A stretch of DNA of 12,797 nt, taken from the NCBI GenBank assembly GCA_937881255.1, contig CALGFH010000194.1, forward strand, positions 1-12,797, given 5' to 3'. Under the pieces are notes generated by a model, which saw nothing but the letters and a program-made list of their open reading frames with translations, was not told the DNA's origin and searched no databases. The DNA comes from an uncultured Actinomycetes bacterium (GTDB lineage: Bacteria > Actinomycetota > CALGFH01). The translations under genes and the position numbers were made by a program. Below, one piece after another: positions 11,521 to 12,797 of the stretch. Each line of letters opens with the position of its first letter. The first letter of the stretch is position 1.

Positions 11521-12660
11521 ATGGCCTCCAGCACCGTCTTCCTCGACCTCCTCGGCCCCCAGCGGGCGTCGGAGAAGGGCACCACCTGCCCGGGCGACCT
11601 GCCGCCCGCGTCCGACCCCGAGCTGGTCGAGCGGGCCCGGGCGGCCAGGGCCACCCTGGGGGACCGGGCGTTCGTGCTCGGCCACCACTACCAGCGCGAC
11701 GAGGTCATCCAGTTCGCCGACGCCCGCGGCGACTCCTTCCGGCTGGCCCAGCAGGCCGCGGCCCGGCCCGAGGCCGAGTTCGTGGTCTTCTGCGGGGTCC
11801 ACTTCATGGCCGAGTCGGCCGACATCCTGACCGGCGACCACCAGCAGGTGATCCTGCCCGACCTGGCCGCCGGCTGCTCCATGGCCGACATGGCGACCTG
11901 GGCCCAGGTCGACGAGGCCTGGGAGATCCTCGAGGAGTGGGTGCCGGGCGGGACCGTGCCCCTGACCTACATGAACTCCTCGGCCGCGATCAAGGCCTTC
12001 ACCGGCCGCGAGGGCGGCGCCATCTGCACCTCCTCCAACGCGGCCAAGGCGATGGCCTGGGCGTTCGAGCGGGCCGAGCGGGTGCTGTTCCTGCCCGACC
12101 AGCACCTGGGCCGCAACACCGCCCTGGCCATGGGCCTGGAGGCGGCCGACTGCGTGGTCTGGGACCCCCACCGCCACGAGGGCGGCCTCGACCCCGACCG
12201 GGTCCGGGCGGCCAAGGTGGTGCTGTGGCGCGGCCACTGCTCGGTCCACCACCGCTTCCTGCCCGAGCATGTCGACCGGGTGCGCGAGCGCATCCCCGGC
12301 GTGCGCGTGCTGGTCCACCCCGAGTGCCGCCGCGAGGTGGTCGCCAAGGCCGACGAGGTCGGCTCGACCGAGCGGATCATCAAGGTGGTGGAGGCGTCGC
12401 CGCCCGGGTCGAGCTGGGCCATCGGCACCGAGCTGAACCTGGTCCACCGGCTGGCCACCGAGCACCCGGACAAGACGATCGCCTTCCTGGACCGGACGGT
12501 CTGCTTCTGCTCGACCATGAACCGCATCGACCTCCCCCACCTGACCTGGGCCATGGAGGAGCTGGTGGCCGGCCGGGTCCCCAACCGGGTCAGGGTCGAC
12601 AGCGCGACCAGAGCCGAAGCCCTGGTCGCGCTGGAGCGGATGCTCGCCCTGCCCGGCTAG
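11521..12660 (+). CDS. nadA: Quinolinate synthase NadA
   Basis: A 379-aa 4Fe-4S enzyme that condenses iminoaspartate with dihydroxyacetone phosphate to quinolinate, the second step of de novo NAD synthesis. Family marks are VLGHHYQRDEVIQFAD, GDSFRLAQQAA, FCGVHFMAESADIL, LPDLAAGCSMADMA, TYMNSSAAIKAF, CTSSNA, FLPDQHLGRNTA, WRGHCSVHHRF, VHPECRREVVAKADEVGST, WAIGTELNLVHRL and VCFCSTMNRIDL. Likely cluster ligands are Cys119, Cys240 and one of Cys328 or Cys330. The ATG at 11521 is chosen because GGACGGAG precedes it; an upstream in-frame GTG at 11485 lies at the probable transcription start. NadB and NadC are not downstream, so the pathway is split, at least on this side. The nearby cysteine desulfurase and ErpA-like carrier could serve its cluster. 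The stop is two bases from the convergent dehydrogenase stop. Confidence 0.96.
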   Translation: MASSTVFLDLLGPQRASEKGTTCPGDLPPASDPELVERARAARATLGDRAFVLGHHYQRDEVIQFADARGDSFRLAQQAAARPEAEFVVFCGVHFMAESADILTGDHQQVILPDLAAGCSMADMATWAQVDEAWEILEEWVPGGTVPLTYMNSSAAIKAFTGREGGAICTSSNAAKAMAWAFERAERVLFLPDQHLGRNTALAMGLEAADCVVWDPHRHEGGLDPDRVRAAKVVLWRGHCSVHHRFLPEHVDRVRERIPGVRVLVHPECRREVVAKADEVGSTERIIKVVEASPPGSSWAIGTELNLVHRLATEHPDKTIAFLDRTVCFCSTMNRIDLPHLTWAMEELVAGRVPNRVRVDSATRAEALVALERMLALPG

Positions 12661-12666
12661 GCCTAG
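12657..12666. other. 10-bp perfect palindrome holding both convergent stop codons
   Basis: CTAGGCCTAG contains the TAG of nadA (12658-12660) and, on the other strand, the TAG of the dehydrogenase (12665-12663). There is no room for a terminator between the two genes, so their transcripts must overlap at the 3' ends. A regulatory role is not claimed. Confidence 0.6.
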
Positions 12667-12797
12667 GCGACCATGCCGTGCGGGTCGAGGATGTACTTCT
12701 TGGCCGCGCCCTTGTCGAAGTCCTGGTAGCCCTGGGGGGCCTGGTCGAGCGGGACCACGGTCGCGTTGACGTTCTTGGCGATCTGCACCTTGTCGTG
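12663..12797 (-). CDS. Zinc-dependent alcohol/formaldehyde dehydrogenase, C-terminal 44 residues (start beyond right edge)
   Basis: The minus strand encodes the last 44 residues of a longer protein: HDKVQIAKNVNATVVPLDQA, then APQGYQDFDKGAAKKYILDP and HGMVA. The ending G-Y-x-x-F-D-x-G-x-x-K-K-(Y/F)-x-(L/V/I)-D-P-H-G is characteristic of the medium-chain zinc dehydrogenases of the glutathione-independent formaldehyde dehydrogenase (FdhA) group. The conserved C-terminal element sits where the protein normally ends, so this end is intact. Catalytic and cofactor-binding regions lie outside the window, so substrate cannot be judged. It faces nadA tail to tail. Confidence 0.8.
   Translation of the reverse strand, partial: HDKVQIAKNVNATVVPLDQAPQGYQDFDKGAAKKYILDPHGMVA

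Noticed and set aside
1..12797. Insertion sequence, prophage or integrated element as cause of the duplications
   Set aside because: No transposase, integrase, terminal inverted repeats, tRNA gene or att-like sequence was found, and base composition is uniform.

Overview
The window is very GC-rich, with strong G/C preference at third codon positions, GTG/TTG starts, several start codons that look leaderless, and a maleylpyruvate-isomerase/DinB-like protein of a family best known from mycothiol producers. Together these point to an actinobacterium (Actinomycetota), perhaps an uncultivated one. The genus cannot be told from the sequence. Genes are packed end to end, and the longest gap is about 150 bp.

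Left part (1-3985, minus strand): an OpuC-type quaternary-ammonium/betaine ABC importer operon, in the order ATPase with CBS domains, permease, permease, substrate-binding lipoprotein. It is followed by a partial ornithine cyclodeaminase/mu-crystallin family gene running off the left edge. A candidate promoter (TTGACA, 18 bp, CACACT) with an imperfect palindrome lies upstream of the ATPase. Divergent from it (4137-5713) is a histidine/phenylalanine ammonia-lyase superfamily gene whose MIO-forming Ala-Ser-Gly is replaced by Ser-Pro-Gly and which has lost other catalytic residues. Three of these six genes are frame-broken by five lesions. The ATPase has a 191-bp imperfect duplication and a perfect 28-bp tandem duplication. 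The lyase has a 1-base insertion and an 82-bp imperfect duplication. The cyclodeaminase has a 1-base insertion. Removing the extra bases restores full-length reading frames of 363 and 497 aa in the ATPase and the lyase. The lesions are therefore either very recent or artefacts of sequencing or strain-mixed assembly.

Middle part (5781-8647): a sulfur and Fe-S group. A cysteine desulfurase overlaps a TusA-like sulfur carrier by 4 bp. Then comes an unusual 96-aa protein made of two ClpX-type zinc fingers. Convergent to it are an ErpA/IscA-type A-type Fe-S carrier and a class I SAM methyltransferase.

Right part (8692-12797): a YbaK-type tRNA-editing deacylase and a glycerate kinase that overlap by 4 bp (minus strand); a small two-helix membrane protein and a DinB/maleylpyruvate-isomerase-like protein that also overlap by 4 bp (plus strand); quinolinate synthase NadA, a 4Fe-4S enzyme that would need the sulfur machinery upstream; and the 3' end of a zinc alcohol/formaldehyde dehydrogenase on the minus strand.

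The most interesting points are the MIO-less lyase facing a betaine-type importer, the clustered duplication lesions, and the free-standing double ClpX zinc finger.
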